Source of the DNA: Apostichopus japonicus
Lineage: Eukaryota; Echinodermata; Holothuroidea; Aspidochirotida; Stichopodidae
NCBI RefSeq assembly: GCF_037975245.1
Contig: NC_092579.1
Span: 4,488,001 to 4,552,000, forward strand
Length of the DNA stretch: 64,000 nucleotides
Direction of reading: 5' to 3'
Positions 38,714-50,158 of this stretch are shown here, piece by piece (within the stretch, counting starts at the first letter, position 1; every line of letters begins with the position of its first letter). The notes under the pieces were generated by a model. The model was not told where the DNA came from and searched no databases. It worked only from the letters and a program-made list of their open reading frames with translations. Both the position numbers and the translations under genes were made by a program.

Positions 38714-38850
38714 TAAATAAATAAAGAATAACACACCAGAAAAATTCAACTTCACGACCGGTTTCGTCCTTCTGGGACTCATCAGGCGAAGGTAATAATC
38801 GAACCCCGGATCTCACGAACCGAAGTCCGTACCACTCGACCACATGTACA
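38714..38850 (-). mobile_element. tRNA-derived SINE carrying a hammerhead body
   Basis: Minus strand, in order: A-box-like TGGTCGAGTGGT (38842-38831; type II tRNA Leu/Ser style), B-box GGTTCGATT (38805-38797), the hammerhead at 38791-38750, a TTTTTCTGGTGTG segment, and an ATTCTTTATTTATTTAC tail running into (TA)n. The order head, body, AT-rich tail is that of a SINE. The 5' limit is approximate and no target duplication could be fixed because the tail is interrupted by the Penelope element. Confidence 0.72.
38750..38791 (-). ncRNA. Hammerhead ribozyme, canonical core
   Basis: Minus strand. Stem I strands CTTCGC (38791-38786) and GTGAAG (38755-38750) pair over 6 bp including one G-U. CTGATGA (38785-38779) is the first core box. 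Stem II is GTCC/GGAC around a CAGAA loop, followed by GAAA (38765-38762). A palindromic CCGG forms a minimal stem III, and TC precedes the predicted cleavage point between 38756 and 38755. All conserved core bases are present. The loopless stem III suggests it acts as a dimer, as reported for retrotransposon hammerheads. Activity is inferred. Confidence 0.85.
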
Positions 38851-38899
38851 GTGATTCCACTGGTGTGTGATGCGTATAAATAGGCTTTATATAACTGTC

Positions 38900-39440
38900 A
38901 GTTAAACAAAGCCAATTTATAACTTGGCGACTAACATTTCTAAGTCGCATGAATTCGCCTATTTCCAGTAATTGATAGGCCTAATTAGAACGATAAGCAT
39001 CAATTAGATAATTCTCTTGAACGACCACCGGTCTTCTTGATCTGAATGGGTGGCAAGCAGTAGTTAGTCCATAAATTGTACCTTTCGTGAAACAGTTCAA
39101 CAAAAGCTACGCTTAAACATATTTGCCTCAGTGATATTAAGGTTTGGACGGCCTAAATCATTCTCTATTTCTCTCTTTGTTCAAATAAAATCGCTATCTC
39201 TAATTATTTCAAACAAGTAAGTATTCTTACGAAAAATACATACATACACTACTAAACTCTCAAACTTATAACGATCAATATCAAGTATAGCGTAAAAACT
39301 CTTTTTTTATGTGCGATCCAAATCAGACTAAAACTATTTCCCAGACAGTTCTAAATCTTTCTAACCCCGCCTTAGCAGTAACATAAACAGTTTTCTTTCA
39401 TGAATAGCAGTTAAAAGTGCAGCAACGCTGCAGAAGGGGG
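38900..39440. repeat. Spacer repeat upstream of unit B, copied at 46500-47020
   Basis: Shares long blocks with 46517-47018, for example TTATAACTTGGCGACTAA, ACACCGGTCTTCCTGATC-type sequence and AGTGCAGCAACGCTGCAGAAG, in the same order and orientation. It reveals the tandem-array period. Confidence 0.85.
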
Positions 39441-41154
39441 CAGGAGGGGGCAGGCACAACACCGCCATATACCTTCAGATCCGGAATGTTCAACAAACGA
39501 CCCTTATGTGCTTTATAGCAATTTTTCTCTTAAAATAAATGTACGATAAGGTGAAGTCATTGTTGAAACAATTATGAAGATTTGATGCCTATTAGGAGAG
39601 GATGTCGCATAGCGCTCTCATTTATATTCAAACGAGTTTTGTTTTGAAAGGGGGACACCAGTTAATGCTCTACGGACTTGTTTATGAGCTTATAGTGTGT
39701 TGTTATCTTTGTGTGTACGTTCTTTAATAATGTTATCATAATTTAAAAGAAAATAACCCTCGATAGAACCTCAGCCTGTGCACGAGAACGAAACCATTTG
39801 ATATAATAGACAGAGAAGCGACCCGTTTGGTTTCACCCATGTGAGTCCATGTTATAGTAAATATTATACAATGCATTTGTTTGTCCTTTGAAATGTACTC
39901 CAATTGGTCAATTCAGGAAACATGCTACGGTGGCCTACTAGAGTCATAGTAGAGTACATATTAATGTCCTTTGCTAATGATGTAATAATTCACCAGATCC
40001 CGATTGGGCCACCGTACGTAACAGACGGCCCTGGAGGCAGTTGACTAGCTGTTAGAACCTGTTGCAATGCTGGAACACCTCTACATAGGCTATAGTCGTT
40101 TACACACACTATTAGTACTGATCCTGTAAATGCTTGATTGAAATTGAGATTGGGCTTTACGTGATGGGGGCGGGGGTGGGAGTCAGAGGATACAATCCCG
40201 GAAACAGGGGTCAATTCGGGGACCCGGGAAAATAAAGAGAGAATTGGTAACATGGGATAAAGAATCATATAATCTAAATATTCTAATATTCTGAAGGATA
40301 TAATGGGCCTCGGAACCTGAAAATAGCTCTCGAACCCTATGATTTGTGATTTTTTCACAACCTGCATGAATTATTTCTAATAATTGGCAAGGATGGATAG
40401 ATTGTCTCATATCACCCTATTGTCTGTAATGTTGGTTTATAGGCACTGTACCTACCAGCCCTCGCTACTCTATATACCAATTCTTTGGAGAATTCTTTAT
40501 CATTCTAGGACCTCTTTTCTTTTGCTAGATCATCGTGGATAATGCAATGTTTCAACATAGATGTTTTAAAGCTTTATTTATTTTTAAAAAGTTATTCAAA
40601 CGGGGAAACATTGATGCAGTTATCAACAGATTTATATTGCAACCATGAATTATTAGCCTTATTGATTTTCTAATGAGTGACTTCTGCAAGAAAGAAAATT
40701 CTGTGTCCTACCAGACAAGTATGAGTTATTCTAAACTTTAAACTGATGAAGACCCCAGCTAACCATTTGGATCCACAATGCCTTGCAAAGTGTAGCCACA
40801 GGTTCCACAAAACATAAAGAAGACAATTACATGAATCAGAAATAGCATTTTTACTTGTATTAATTGATTTTCTTTATACATGATCAGAGAAAGCAAAGCA
40901 AGAATGGAGATAAATTTTAATGTAAGAATGAAAGGAAATTAAAGTACCAGGAAGCTTTAATATCTTTTAAATAACTGAAAATGATAAGAATTACAATAAA
41001 AAAAGGGAAAAGGAAAATTATATTAATATATTTTAAAAATAATTCTTCTTGTAGGAATAGTCGCTAATTGGTAGGACCAAGAAAACAATGGTTACTTTCT
41101 ATCAAATTTGTTTGTTGTCTTAAGTCAAGGAGAGGTGAATCATTAGACTAAATA

Positions 41155-41320
41155 TCTTAACTTTATCACCTCCATTTCTTTTTTTCTTCCATGTAAGTAA
41201 ATTTCGAAACGGTGAACTGATTGCAAAGAAAAAAGAGAAAATTGGCTACTGAAGAATTCGAACCGAATGACATCGCCGTTAATGGCTGCTTTATACAACT
41301 GAGCTTATTCTAGAGAGCGA
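41155..41320 (-). repeat. tRNA-like (SINE) remnant in unit B
   Basis: A-box-like AGCTCAGTTGTATAA and B-box-like GGTTCGAATTC on the minus strand, followed by a body ending in an AAGAAAAAAAGAAATGG-type segment. About 70 bp more is retained here than in unit A. Confidence 0.5.
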
Positions 41321-43282
41321 ATGGAAACACATTTCTATACAGATTGACTTGGTACCAGTTATAATTGTCAAATCAAGAACATTTAATTAATTATTTGTTT
41401 TTCATTTGTATATTATTGATCCTCATGATAAATTTTCTATAATTTATAATCATAGAATAAATGAATTGGAATTGAAATTGAAGACACAAAGAAACAGGAA
41501 ACCAAAACCCAATGAAAATAGGAAGATGGAAGAAGAGGATTAAAGAATAGAAAACAGAATATAGCGTGTTGTCCAATTCCTCTTGTCATAGACCTGCTTG
41601 ATGAAGCCATCGTCAAAATGTTTAATCGATAGCAAGTCTCCCATAAAATATTTCGAAATGTTGTGTCAATGAAACTAACACACTGTGGAATACAGTCTGG
41701 TAAATATATTTGATTTTAACACTCTAATACATTAGTAGATAGAAAATTCCCTATAATATATTTAGTGGCACAAAATTAATTGGAACAACACTAAGTAGAC
41801 AATAAACTATAATTAAACAAAATTTCTTACATTATCACATACTTTCTAATGAGTAGTAAATAAATGTCATCACCATGTAACTAATTAACTTTGATATATC
41901 TTTTATTTTCCTAACCTAATACTTACTCATTAGATTGAAATTTCAATCTATGCAATGACAGTTATCAATTATCACTTATTAAGTATACCTTCTTGGAGTA
42001 TAAAATGCCCAGTGTCCGTGAAACGCTGTTGGAGAGTCCATGTTAGCTTGATTCTCTCTTAAGTGTCGTCATTATGACGTCATTACCTTGTTTTACATGT
42101 TTAATGTAGCCTGTCCCAACATAATGACATGAATAAATTGATAAAGAAGTAGTTAGGATAAATTCTGGCGTTATATTCCGGTCTTTCTCAGGCCTGACGT
42201 GCTCTAGACTTTAATCAATGTGATTAAACCAGATTAATTACTACATAACATGAACATATAACAAATATGCTGTAAATCTGTTATATGTTTTATAGTTTTC
42301 CAAAATATGAAAATTGGGCAAGTAAAATGGAATATATGTAAGCATATTCACAACGACATGTCAGATGACTTTCTTAAACTAATTTTGTGTCTTATGATTA
42401 AAACAATGGTTGCATTTTATAGAGGAACTATTTTCGCAATCAAACAGATTTGAACAAATACAAACGCGTATCCCATCCTCCCATACACTTTTACAGTATG
42501 AGTCAACAAAAAATGTAATAACCACGCTTTTCTCGTAGAGTACGCATGCATCCTATAGTGATATGTAATGCCTATAGTGATAAATGTTATGCCTACCGTA
42601 CTTTCCATTCAATAGATGGATTCAGGTTATTGATTAGGTGCTTGCAATTTATGGATTTACAGTAAAATGACACATTCTTGGCAGACATTTCGTCTTATTT
42701 TAAATGTGGGTAACATAAAAGGTATAACCTGTCGAGAAGATATTCACGCTTCAAACAACAAAGAACATAAAATATTATCGAAATTAAGACTAACCAATAT
42801 TATTCTGCAAGACATTTCTCCATTTTTACAAAGTTGTCAAAATGTCTGATTATTCATGATGAAATATGAAAGAACATTACTTGAGAGTATCAGTTATGTC
42901 AAGCAAAGTCTTATCGATAAACGTAAAACTAAGGAGCTAAAACTCTCTGTTATTATTATTATTTTTATTTTCATACAAAACGCATGTGTAATACCTAGTT
43001 TCTATCAGTTCTTCATGTCGACAAACTACGACCAATAAATGCGCAAAAAACCCTTCATGAGCCGAAATATCAAGAAATTGTTACATCCACCAATACCTTC
43101 ATTTAAATCAATTATTTTATGATGTGACCGCTTGTGTTTCAGTCCTAAGTTAAGGCCAGAGAAATAGCAACGAAAGCTAACTGGTTACAAAATCATACAA
43201 TAGTTTTAATACCAAGCAGAGTTTTTCCTAATTTATACCGTCTGACAGAAAGGAACGACAGACCCATCACGATTTGACATAT

Positions 43283-44695
43283 TTAATCCTTAATGTTTAC
43301 CTGGAATAATTGAAACTGAAGTTGTCTAATTTTTACATGTCCATCTGGAATATTGGAGTAATACTTTTTAAGGTTTTTTGTAGCCTCAGTCAAGTATCCC
43401 CACTTTCCTGTGATTCTATTTTCCAGCTCGCCTGGTCTTTCCTTCAGTATTTTCACACAAGAATGAAATATTTCTTCACAAATCGATGCAGCTTTCTCCG
43501 TGACTCTGCGGCCACTATTCGACTTCACTAAGTGCTGGACATACCAGTGCTGTGCCTGCAAGTGATCTTGTAAAGATGACTTGAATCTTTCAATCGCCTC
43601 CAGATAGGTTGCCTCTGCTCTATCGTATTCTCTCAACTTGTGATGAGCCCAGGCCTTATAGACAAACGCATAAAAATGTCCAGGCTCCTTTGCGAGGCAT
43701 TTGTCGATGTTACTCATCTCATCTCGAAGATACCTGTACTTGTCATCATTATTATTACTCTGCTTTGCAAGTTGACTATATATCAGAGATTTTTGGAAGA
43801 ATATGTCTGATCTAGGCGTCTTCAACTCTTCACCCTTTTGTAACACATCCAGTGCTTTTTGAAGCTCGTTTTGCCAACGATAAAAACGAGCTTTGACGAG
43901 AATCACTTGACACGATTCGTCGCTAGCTTCTTCAATCAGTCGCCTCGCCTCATTGCTTCTCTCTGGAATTTTTCGCAAAACTAACGCCATATCACACCGG
44001 GCAGCGTCATTTGTTGGATCTAGCTCGATAGCCTTCTCATAGTATTTAATTTCCTCGTCCATTTCATCGTACCGGTCGGCGTTGCTCTTTTCACCTTTGC
44101 GAGCGAACCGTCCGACCAATCCACCACATGTGTGATACCAAGATGCTTTGGATTGGATTACTTCTGTCGCTCTTTTGTATCTTTGCAGTGCTTCTTGACA
44201 TCTAGTGAGCCCAAGACGGGCCAGAGCAAATCCCTCTATTACATAAATGTAAGCATGAAGCTCCTCTGACTGTGCTGTTGGCTTTGCCAACCAATTTTCC
44301 GTCAGCGTTTTGAGAAGCATTTCTCGTTCATCATTCGGCGCCGCCGAGCCACTCTGCCTGAAGTTCTCCAGGAGCCAAAGGCGGTTTGCCGACGACACTG
44401 TTAGACAAGCCTGTCGCTCTTGGTTATCGTCAAGTTCACGGGCCTCCTCTTCCGCCTGAAGAAAGAATTCACGAGCCTTCACCGGGTTAAGGTTCACTTC
44501 TTTGAACTTCGGGAAGACCTCTATGTACCCTCGAAAAAGCAGGAGGTCACATACTGAATCTCTCCAACCTACCTCGTCCCTCGTTTCAAGTTTACTGTCC
44601 AGTTTGTTCACAATTGTTTTGTAATCCACGGTACAGTCCTTCTCTAGCTGCCAATTAAAGTGGCAGGGGACCTGTTTCCACCAATCTGAATCCAT
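43283..44695 (-). CDS. IFIT-like: IFIT-like tetratricopeptide protein, copy B
   Basis: 470 residues from ATG 44695, uninterrupted. The acceptor TTTTCAAG before the main exon and the AAGATGG start context match copy A. It carries the same CHFNW motif and TPR helices. By hand I count about 25 amino-acid differences from copy A but only about eight silent ones. They cluster at residues about 196-208 (HTKSAT versus GEKSNA) and on helices facing the repeat groove, including FYRRQ to FYRWQ near residue 270. Vertebrate IFITs bind RNA through a groove formed by these helices, so the two copies may differ in ligand preference; this is inference. A shared upstream region suggests similar regulation. 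Confidence 0.85.
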   Translation of the reverse strand: MDSDWWKQVPCHFNWQLEKDCTVDYKTIVNKLDSKLETRDEVGWRDSVCDLLLFRGYIEVFPKFKEVNLNPVKAREFFLQAEEEARELDDNQERQACLTVSSANRLWLLENFRQSGSAAPNDEREMLLKTLTENWLAKPTAQSEELHAYIYVIEGFALARLGLTRCQEALQRYKRATEVIQSKASWYHTCGGLVGRFARKGEKSNADRYDEMDEEIKYYEKAIELDPTNDAARCDMALVLRKIPERSNEARRLIEEASDESCQVILVKARFYRWQNELQKALDVLQKGEELKTPRSDIFFQKSLIYSQLAKQSNNNDDKYRYLRDEMSNIDKCLAKEPGHFYAFVYKAWAHHKLREYDRAEATYLEAIERFKSSLQDHLQAQHWYVQHLVKSNSGRRVTEKAASICEEIFHSCVKILKERPGELENRITGKWGYLTEATKNLKKYYSNIPDGHVKIRQLQFQLFQVNIKD

Positions 44696-45238
44696 CTTGG
44701 TCGTACTTTTGCGCTTCCGTGTAATCGATCCTTGAAAAGGTAATAGAAGAAACATACAGTGTTATAAGCGATTTTCATTGAAATGAGCTATTCAGACTAA
44801 CTCACAGAAACAAAAACAAAAGGAAGAATGGGCAGAAAACGGATGGATGGTGAATGGCTAACAAGATTTCGGATTTTTTTGTTGAAGAAGAAGTTACAAT
44901 GAATATCTGTCAGCCCAACAAAAAGGAATAGAACTCAAATTCCTAGCATGATTTCGCACCTAGTGCATTTTAGTGCATTACAAGGGTAACATCACAATGA
45001 TAAACGGTATGTTACTCTACGCTACATTTTATTGAAATTATGTATTTTTATGTTATGTTTAGTAAACTGATGCTATACAATATTAAATAAACCTACAGAA
45101 AACTTGGAGATGATCTTGATCTTGATCGCTATTGATATGCAGAGTATGCGAACGACTTCAAGCAACAATTGCTAATAAATTGTTATATGGATACACCGCA
45201 ACATATATACTCTTATTTTTCGTAATTCTAAAATGACG

Positions 45239-45248
45239 GGGTAATTCC
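45239..45248. promoter_or_regulatory. kappaB-like decamer upstream of IFIT-like copy B
   Basis: GGGTAATTCC about 30 bp upstream of a TATATATG (45209-45202), the same layout as in copy A. Possible immune-response element; unproven. Confidence 0.3.
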
Positions 45249-45749
45249 TACTAACTAATTAGTAATATTTATTTGTTTTCACGTTATCACCATAGATTGT
45301 TATAACCTCTATTGACATTGTTAATTATCATGTCAAGTATTACTTGATTACCCTTCGTGATACGAAAAATCAAAGAACGAAGTTCAAGGCATCTCCTTAA
45401 CAATACAATATGGATCAAAATACCAAACATATTCGGCACATTGGTAGTATCTAATTGCATGAAAAACAAAGTGCTAATTACTTTCTGTTCACAAGTTTAG
45501 AGTGCACATGAGCTGAGGAAGGCACTATATACACACCAACCATTTGTTCAAGATAAATCATGATAACGGCATGATAACATCAGAGCTCTCTGGCCTTACA
45601 TGATGACACATTTAACCCGTTTTACAAATGCAAATACAATTGTTTCAAGGGTAAGTGGTGCTGAAAGTCATCCACGGATGATCTGTATAGTAGATGTGAA
45701 TATGTTTCGGTTTAACTGTTGGAAATTTATAAATCAATGGCAGGATACA

Positions 45750-45778
45750 TATATATGTATATATATATGTATATATAA

Positions 45779-45809
<31 letters not shown>

Positions 45810-45856
45810 ACATAACATAACAATTAATATTTATATAGCGCTATTCCATCTAGATC

Positions 45857-45951
<95 letters not shown>

Positions 45952-45962
45952 GGTGTGCCTGG

Positions 45963-45995
<33 letters not shown>
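45750..45995. repeat. Compound (TA)n/(GT)n microsatellite
   Basis: Three TA tracts separated by a TTTATATAGCGCTATTCC segment (about 45830-45848) and a GT-rich block (45932-45968). Confidence 0.93.
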
Positions 45996-46499
45996 CCACA
46001 TCATTGAAGTATACTGGATACAGATTTTGAGGGAAACAAACATACTTTTGTCAATGTTCAGCTACGAAATCATATCTTCATGGTTTCTTCAAGTTAAGCT
46101 TGAGTACAACACAACTTCCTACTTTTATAAATGTCTACAAGGACCTTATGTTTCTATCCCCAGTATTATATTCTGTAAAGTGATTATTTAACTAATTAAT
46201 TTATCAGTAGTTTTCTCTCTTTGAGAGAATAGTCCATCAGACATGACTTTGAAGTAATCACCCTTTCTAACATGTCAATTTCTCAATGTATTCAAGAACT
46301 CTCCTTACTTTTGTTTCTACTTTGCCAGCGTGTCTGTCACAGACAAAATGGCAACAAAGTGATACAGTATAAGAACTTTAACCGGCAATGCTGAAACACT
46401 AGTACTCTCGTAATATAATATTAGTTATCACATTACATTATCAATCTTTGGTTTTGAGACAATTTGTCTTTACTTAAAACACATAAATCAGTTTGCTCG

Positions 46500-47020
46500 T
46501 ATTCTATCGGTAGCGATTATAACTTGGCGACTAAGGTTTCTAAGTCGCAATGAATTCACCTATTTCCAGTAATTAACATGCCTAATAAGAAAGATCAGTA
46601 TCAATTGGGTAATTCTCGTGAACGAACACCGGTCTTCCTGATCTGAATGGGTGACAAGCAGTTATTTCTTATAGATATATTTTTTTTATAGATATATTTC
46701 AAACAAGTAAGTTTTCTTACCAAAAATACATAAAACGTTCTCGAATCTCACAAGATTCAAAACAGTCGTCTTTCGAAGATTTCACTCGTCAGCTTGTCGC
46801 CAATCTCGTCTTCTAATTCTGATATCACTCTTAAACTCTCAAACTTATAACGATCAATATCAAATAAAGCGTATAAACTCCTTTTTATTATGGGCGACCC
46901 AAATCAGACTAAAACATTTTCGCAGACAGTTCTAAATCTTTCTTACCCGCCTTAACAGTAACATAAACATTTAACTTTCATGAATTTTAATTAAAAAGTG
47001 CAGCAACGCTGCAGAAGCTC
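46500..47020. repeat. Remnant of a third duplication unit
   Basis: Matches 38900-39440, the sequence immediately preceding unit B. Its position after unit B is where the next unit of a tandem array should begin. Downstream of 47020 the similarity to unit B stops, so no third IFIT-like gene follows in this window. Confidence 0.8.
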
Positions 47021-48389
47021 AGCCCAAGCTTCTATTTGAGAAAGTTGTTGTGATTGACAATATTTCTGAGCCGTTTTATCCATTTGTTCGTGCGACAAAT
47101 ATAAGACATATGCGTGATAACGATGTCATTTCCTTTCCTCCCATCTCCCTTTTTTTTCTTGGCATTTATATGCTCCTCTTTAGCAGACATAGTTTGTTAC
47201 AATGTTAGAAAGTTGTATTCATTCAAAGTGGGAAAACTGTCCCGAAATTATTTTATGCAATAGATCATTATACTTATTTACTAGGGATAAACTATGACCC
47301 ATCGCAAAAACAAAGAACCTACAGTTTATCAAATCCGTAGTTTTCATTTATACAATGATAGAACAAAAACTTTAAAAAAAAATATTCCTCTGCTAAATCT
47401 GCTTTAATGTTGTGGATATCACGTTTGAATTGTGCTGACCCAAATTTGCTCACGACAATTGCACCCATACAATAATAGAACGACCTGAAACTTGTTTACA
47501 ATCGACGAACCACAGAGAATCGTTATAGAGCAGAAATCGGAATCGGCTTCAACAATGCTGGTCATTCTCAAATGTGTTCTCCACACACAAACTGTTTAAA
47601 AGTTCAAATTAAAAATCTGCCAAGTAGGTCCCTTACAGAGATGACATCGAATTACATAGCAAGCCTACAGAACAAATAAATATTTGACTTGATCAAGTAT
47701 CACTCGGGTGGAATTATTTTAAAAAAAATAAACGAGAAATTTAAGATGGAAGACATATTTGCTACTCACTCCAAACACATATTAGTCATGAATACTATAA
47801 AGTTGAAAAACAAATTTCATGATCATTGCATATGTAGCCAACGTGTCATCATAACTGAAAACTATACAGAAGGCCCTGTTTTGGGCCTTCGCATGACGAC
47901 AATGTTTATACCTGAACAATTTTGGTTCACCACCATTCACATCCACAACATTTCAGCAGATGTTAGACCAAAGCTCTAGGAGGAGTATAGCATATTTTAG
48001 GTTTTCAGAAAATGACCTCTCGTGACCTCAAATAACCTTCAAATTGATAAAATATGATCGTTTGTATGAAAAGTTAACTCACACAAACCTCTCACTTTAT
48101 GGACGTCACTGAAACATATGGTTTAGAAGCTGAACAGATTAATATCTTTTCAGACTTGAGTTAGTCTGGAGTTTCCTGCTTAAAACTTGGAAAATGGTAC
48201 ACGAATAACGAAGGTTTAATTTACACAACTTTTCTGTTTAATTATGTATCACCATTTGACTAAATCATATACAGAGGTAACTATTGAATATACACTGTAC
48301 ACACAGGACAACAAGTTCTAGATTTGCCCTTCTTAGGAGAATGAAATCACTTTTAAATTAGCCTATACTAATAATTCAATCTTATTCCA
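47021..48389. other. Intergenic, no supported gene
   Basis: A 96-codon open frame at 47689-47979 has no recognisable family and no splice-site support. Otherwise AT-rich unique-looking sequence. Confidence 0.5.
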
Positions 48390-48720
48390 TAAGGTCGATA
48401 TTTTACCATTTTTAGATTATTGTTGTCTCGTATGGGGAGCGTGCACTGCTGAGAGCAAGGAAAGAACTTTAAAGTTACAGAAGAGTGCTGCAAGGATAAT
48501 TTTAAATGCTCCTTACCATGACAGATCGAACTTGCTATTTGATGAATTAGGATGGAAGACTTTTGATAGATATACAAAACAAAAGAACAGTGATAATGGT
48601 ATACAAAATTATAAATGACCTTAACCGATGTTACAAGAATTATTTACCCCGATAACGGAATTCCATAACCAATTGCTAAGATCCTCGTCGTCTAAGAAGG
48701 TCTTTATCACAGGGGACATA
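48390..48720 (+). pseudogene. Decayed non-LTR (LINE) reverse-transcriptase C-terminus
   Basis: The plus-strand translation reads CCLVWGACTAESKERTLKLQ, then KSAARIILNAPYHDRSNLLF, DELGW, and after frame changes VYKIINDL and LQELFTPITEFHNQLLRSSS. The series (VWG, LQ.RAARII, ELGW, YK..N) is the usual C-terminal tail of many LINE polymerases. At least two frameshifts occur between 48560 and 48630. Only this tail is present, as in 5'-truncated LINE copies. Confidence 0.8.
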
Positions 48721-48774
48721 CTGAATACCATCGACAGGCGCGTATCCAGGGGGCGTTGGGGCGCGCGCCACCCG

Positions 48775-48920
48775 GGTAACAAAAGGAAGAGAGGAAAAAA
48801 GGAAAGAAGAAAAAGGGAAAAAGAGGGAAAAAAGAGGAGGAAGCGAGTAAGGAAGGGAAAAGAAAAAGAAAAAGAAAGAACGAGAAAGAAAGGAGAAAAA
48901 GAGGGAGTAGAAGAAAAGCG
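48775..48920. repeat. Homopurine (GA-rich) tract
   Basis: About 145 bp almost purely A and G on the plus strand; prone to triplex (H-DNA) formation. Open frames across it are low-complexity Lys/Arg/Glu and not genes. Confidence 0.8.
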
Positions 48921-48989
48921 CCACGACACTGGGAAGGGAAAGAGGATCAGTGACATAATTACAGCGCTATGATCCCTTATATACACAGG

Positions 48990-49095
48990 GTAGCCCGTGA
49001 CGGATCGAGGATTTCGGAAGGGGCGAGTGCCTCACCCTAACCCTTAAACAAACAACTCCTTTTTTTACGGTTCCATTTTTCTTCTATCACCAATG

Positions 49096-49143
<48 letters not shown>

Positions 49144-49275
49144 CTGCTCAACCAGTAGGAATTCCCGTGACTACCTTAGTATCAAAGCGGAGCGCCATCA
49201 TTGGTTGGCGCGCAGCGTTGACGAAAAATTCTGGTTTGATAGCCCCACAGATAACCGGAAATGGCACTTCTTGGG
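48990..49275. mobile_element. Diverged hAT-like MITE fragment
   Basis: GTGACGGATCGAGGA near 48998 resembles the outer-element terminus at 24628. The block AAAGCGGAGCGCCATCATTG (from about 49180) with GGTTGGCGCGCAGCG, then ACCGGAAATGGCACTTC, resembles 25585-25680. No right terminus was found, and a (TA)n tract has expanded inside. Confidence 0.6.
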
Positions 49276-49279
49276 CTAG

Positions 49280-50155
49280 AAAATGACCAACCAGATGTAC
49301 ACTTTTGCCTGAGAACCAAGTTTTTTCCAATAGTTTATATTTCATCTATAACCTTTTTCAAGATTGTTACCAGTCACACATTATGTTCGACCTCATCGCA
49401 TCTCCTGTGGATAATTGCTTTGTAATTCTACGTAACGGCCCAAAATAACAGTCAGCCCCACTTTTCAAGGTTTTAAGCCCATTATTTGTTCAGAATTTGA
49501 GTAAAAAATTCACTTCAAAACATACCCACTATGTCGCACAAAATTTCAACTATGAAAAAACAATATAGAAAAAGGACCGGTCAAAATTGCACGAGTAGAG
49601 GGAAGTATGATTAAGAATGTTGGTCAGGGAATTTTCATAAATTCAGACACAGTTAATTTATTGGTGTACAAATATTAAAACCTCTAATAACGGCTACTAT
49701 AAAACTTCGATATCATAAGTGGAAATTCCTAAAGGGGGGGGGGGGGGGGAGGTCTCACCCTTACATACGTACGTACTTATACCCATACACAAGAGATGTA
49801 CAGACAATATGATAATAATCATTATTGAAAACATGCTATACGGTCACAGGTCACAGAAACGACCACGAAGAGTCAATTACCTCAAGCAGCATGTGTTGGA
49901 TGAAGTTTTAGCCACCGCTAAATATGATTTGGATAAATAATCTCACGCATTATTTTCTATTTATAGCCACAAAAAACCATGCCACCAAATATTGGGGGGG
50001 TATTCGATACTATATCCCCCACCTAAAATATTGGGGGGACATCCCCCCCCCCCATGATCGCCGTCCATGCTTCTTGAGATTGTTCTAATCTGCATGAAAA
50101 CGCGCTCCCCACAACCCTACACCCCACCCCTCTAATCGCTTCCCGATGAGTAAAT
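49280..50155. other. Intergenic, no supported gene
   Basis: Holds a G run at 49734-49750 and a symmetric ATATTGGGGGG/CCCCCC region at 49990-50053 that could fold on itself. No gene. Confidence 0.5.
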
Positions 50156-50158
50156 GAC

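Larger units (their letters stand above)
39445..45533. repeat. Segmental duplication, unit B
   Basis: Same content and orientation as 28895-34967, including the intact IFIT-like gene at 43283-44695 and its upstream elements. Non-coding parts differ by scattered substitutions and short indels, for example deletion here of part of the sequence corresponding to 32430-32500. Confidence 0.92.

Noticed and set aside
47689-47979. 96-codon plus-strand frame as a gene
   Set aside because: No motif, no splice support and no similarity recognised.
48628-48972. 114-codon Arg/Lys-rich frame and its opposite-strand shadows
   Set aside because: Produced by the homopurine tract; its first part overlaps the dead LINE tail.
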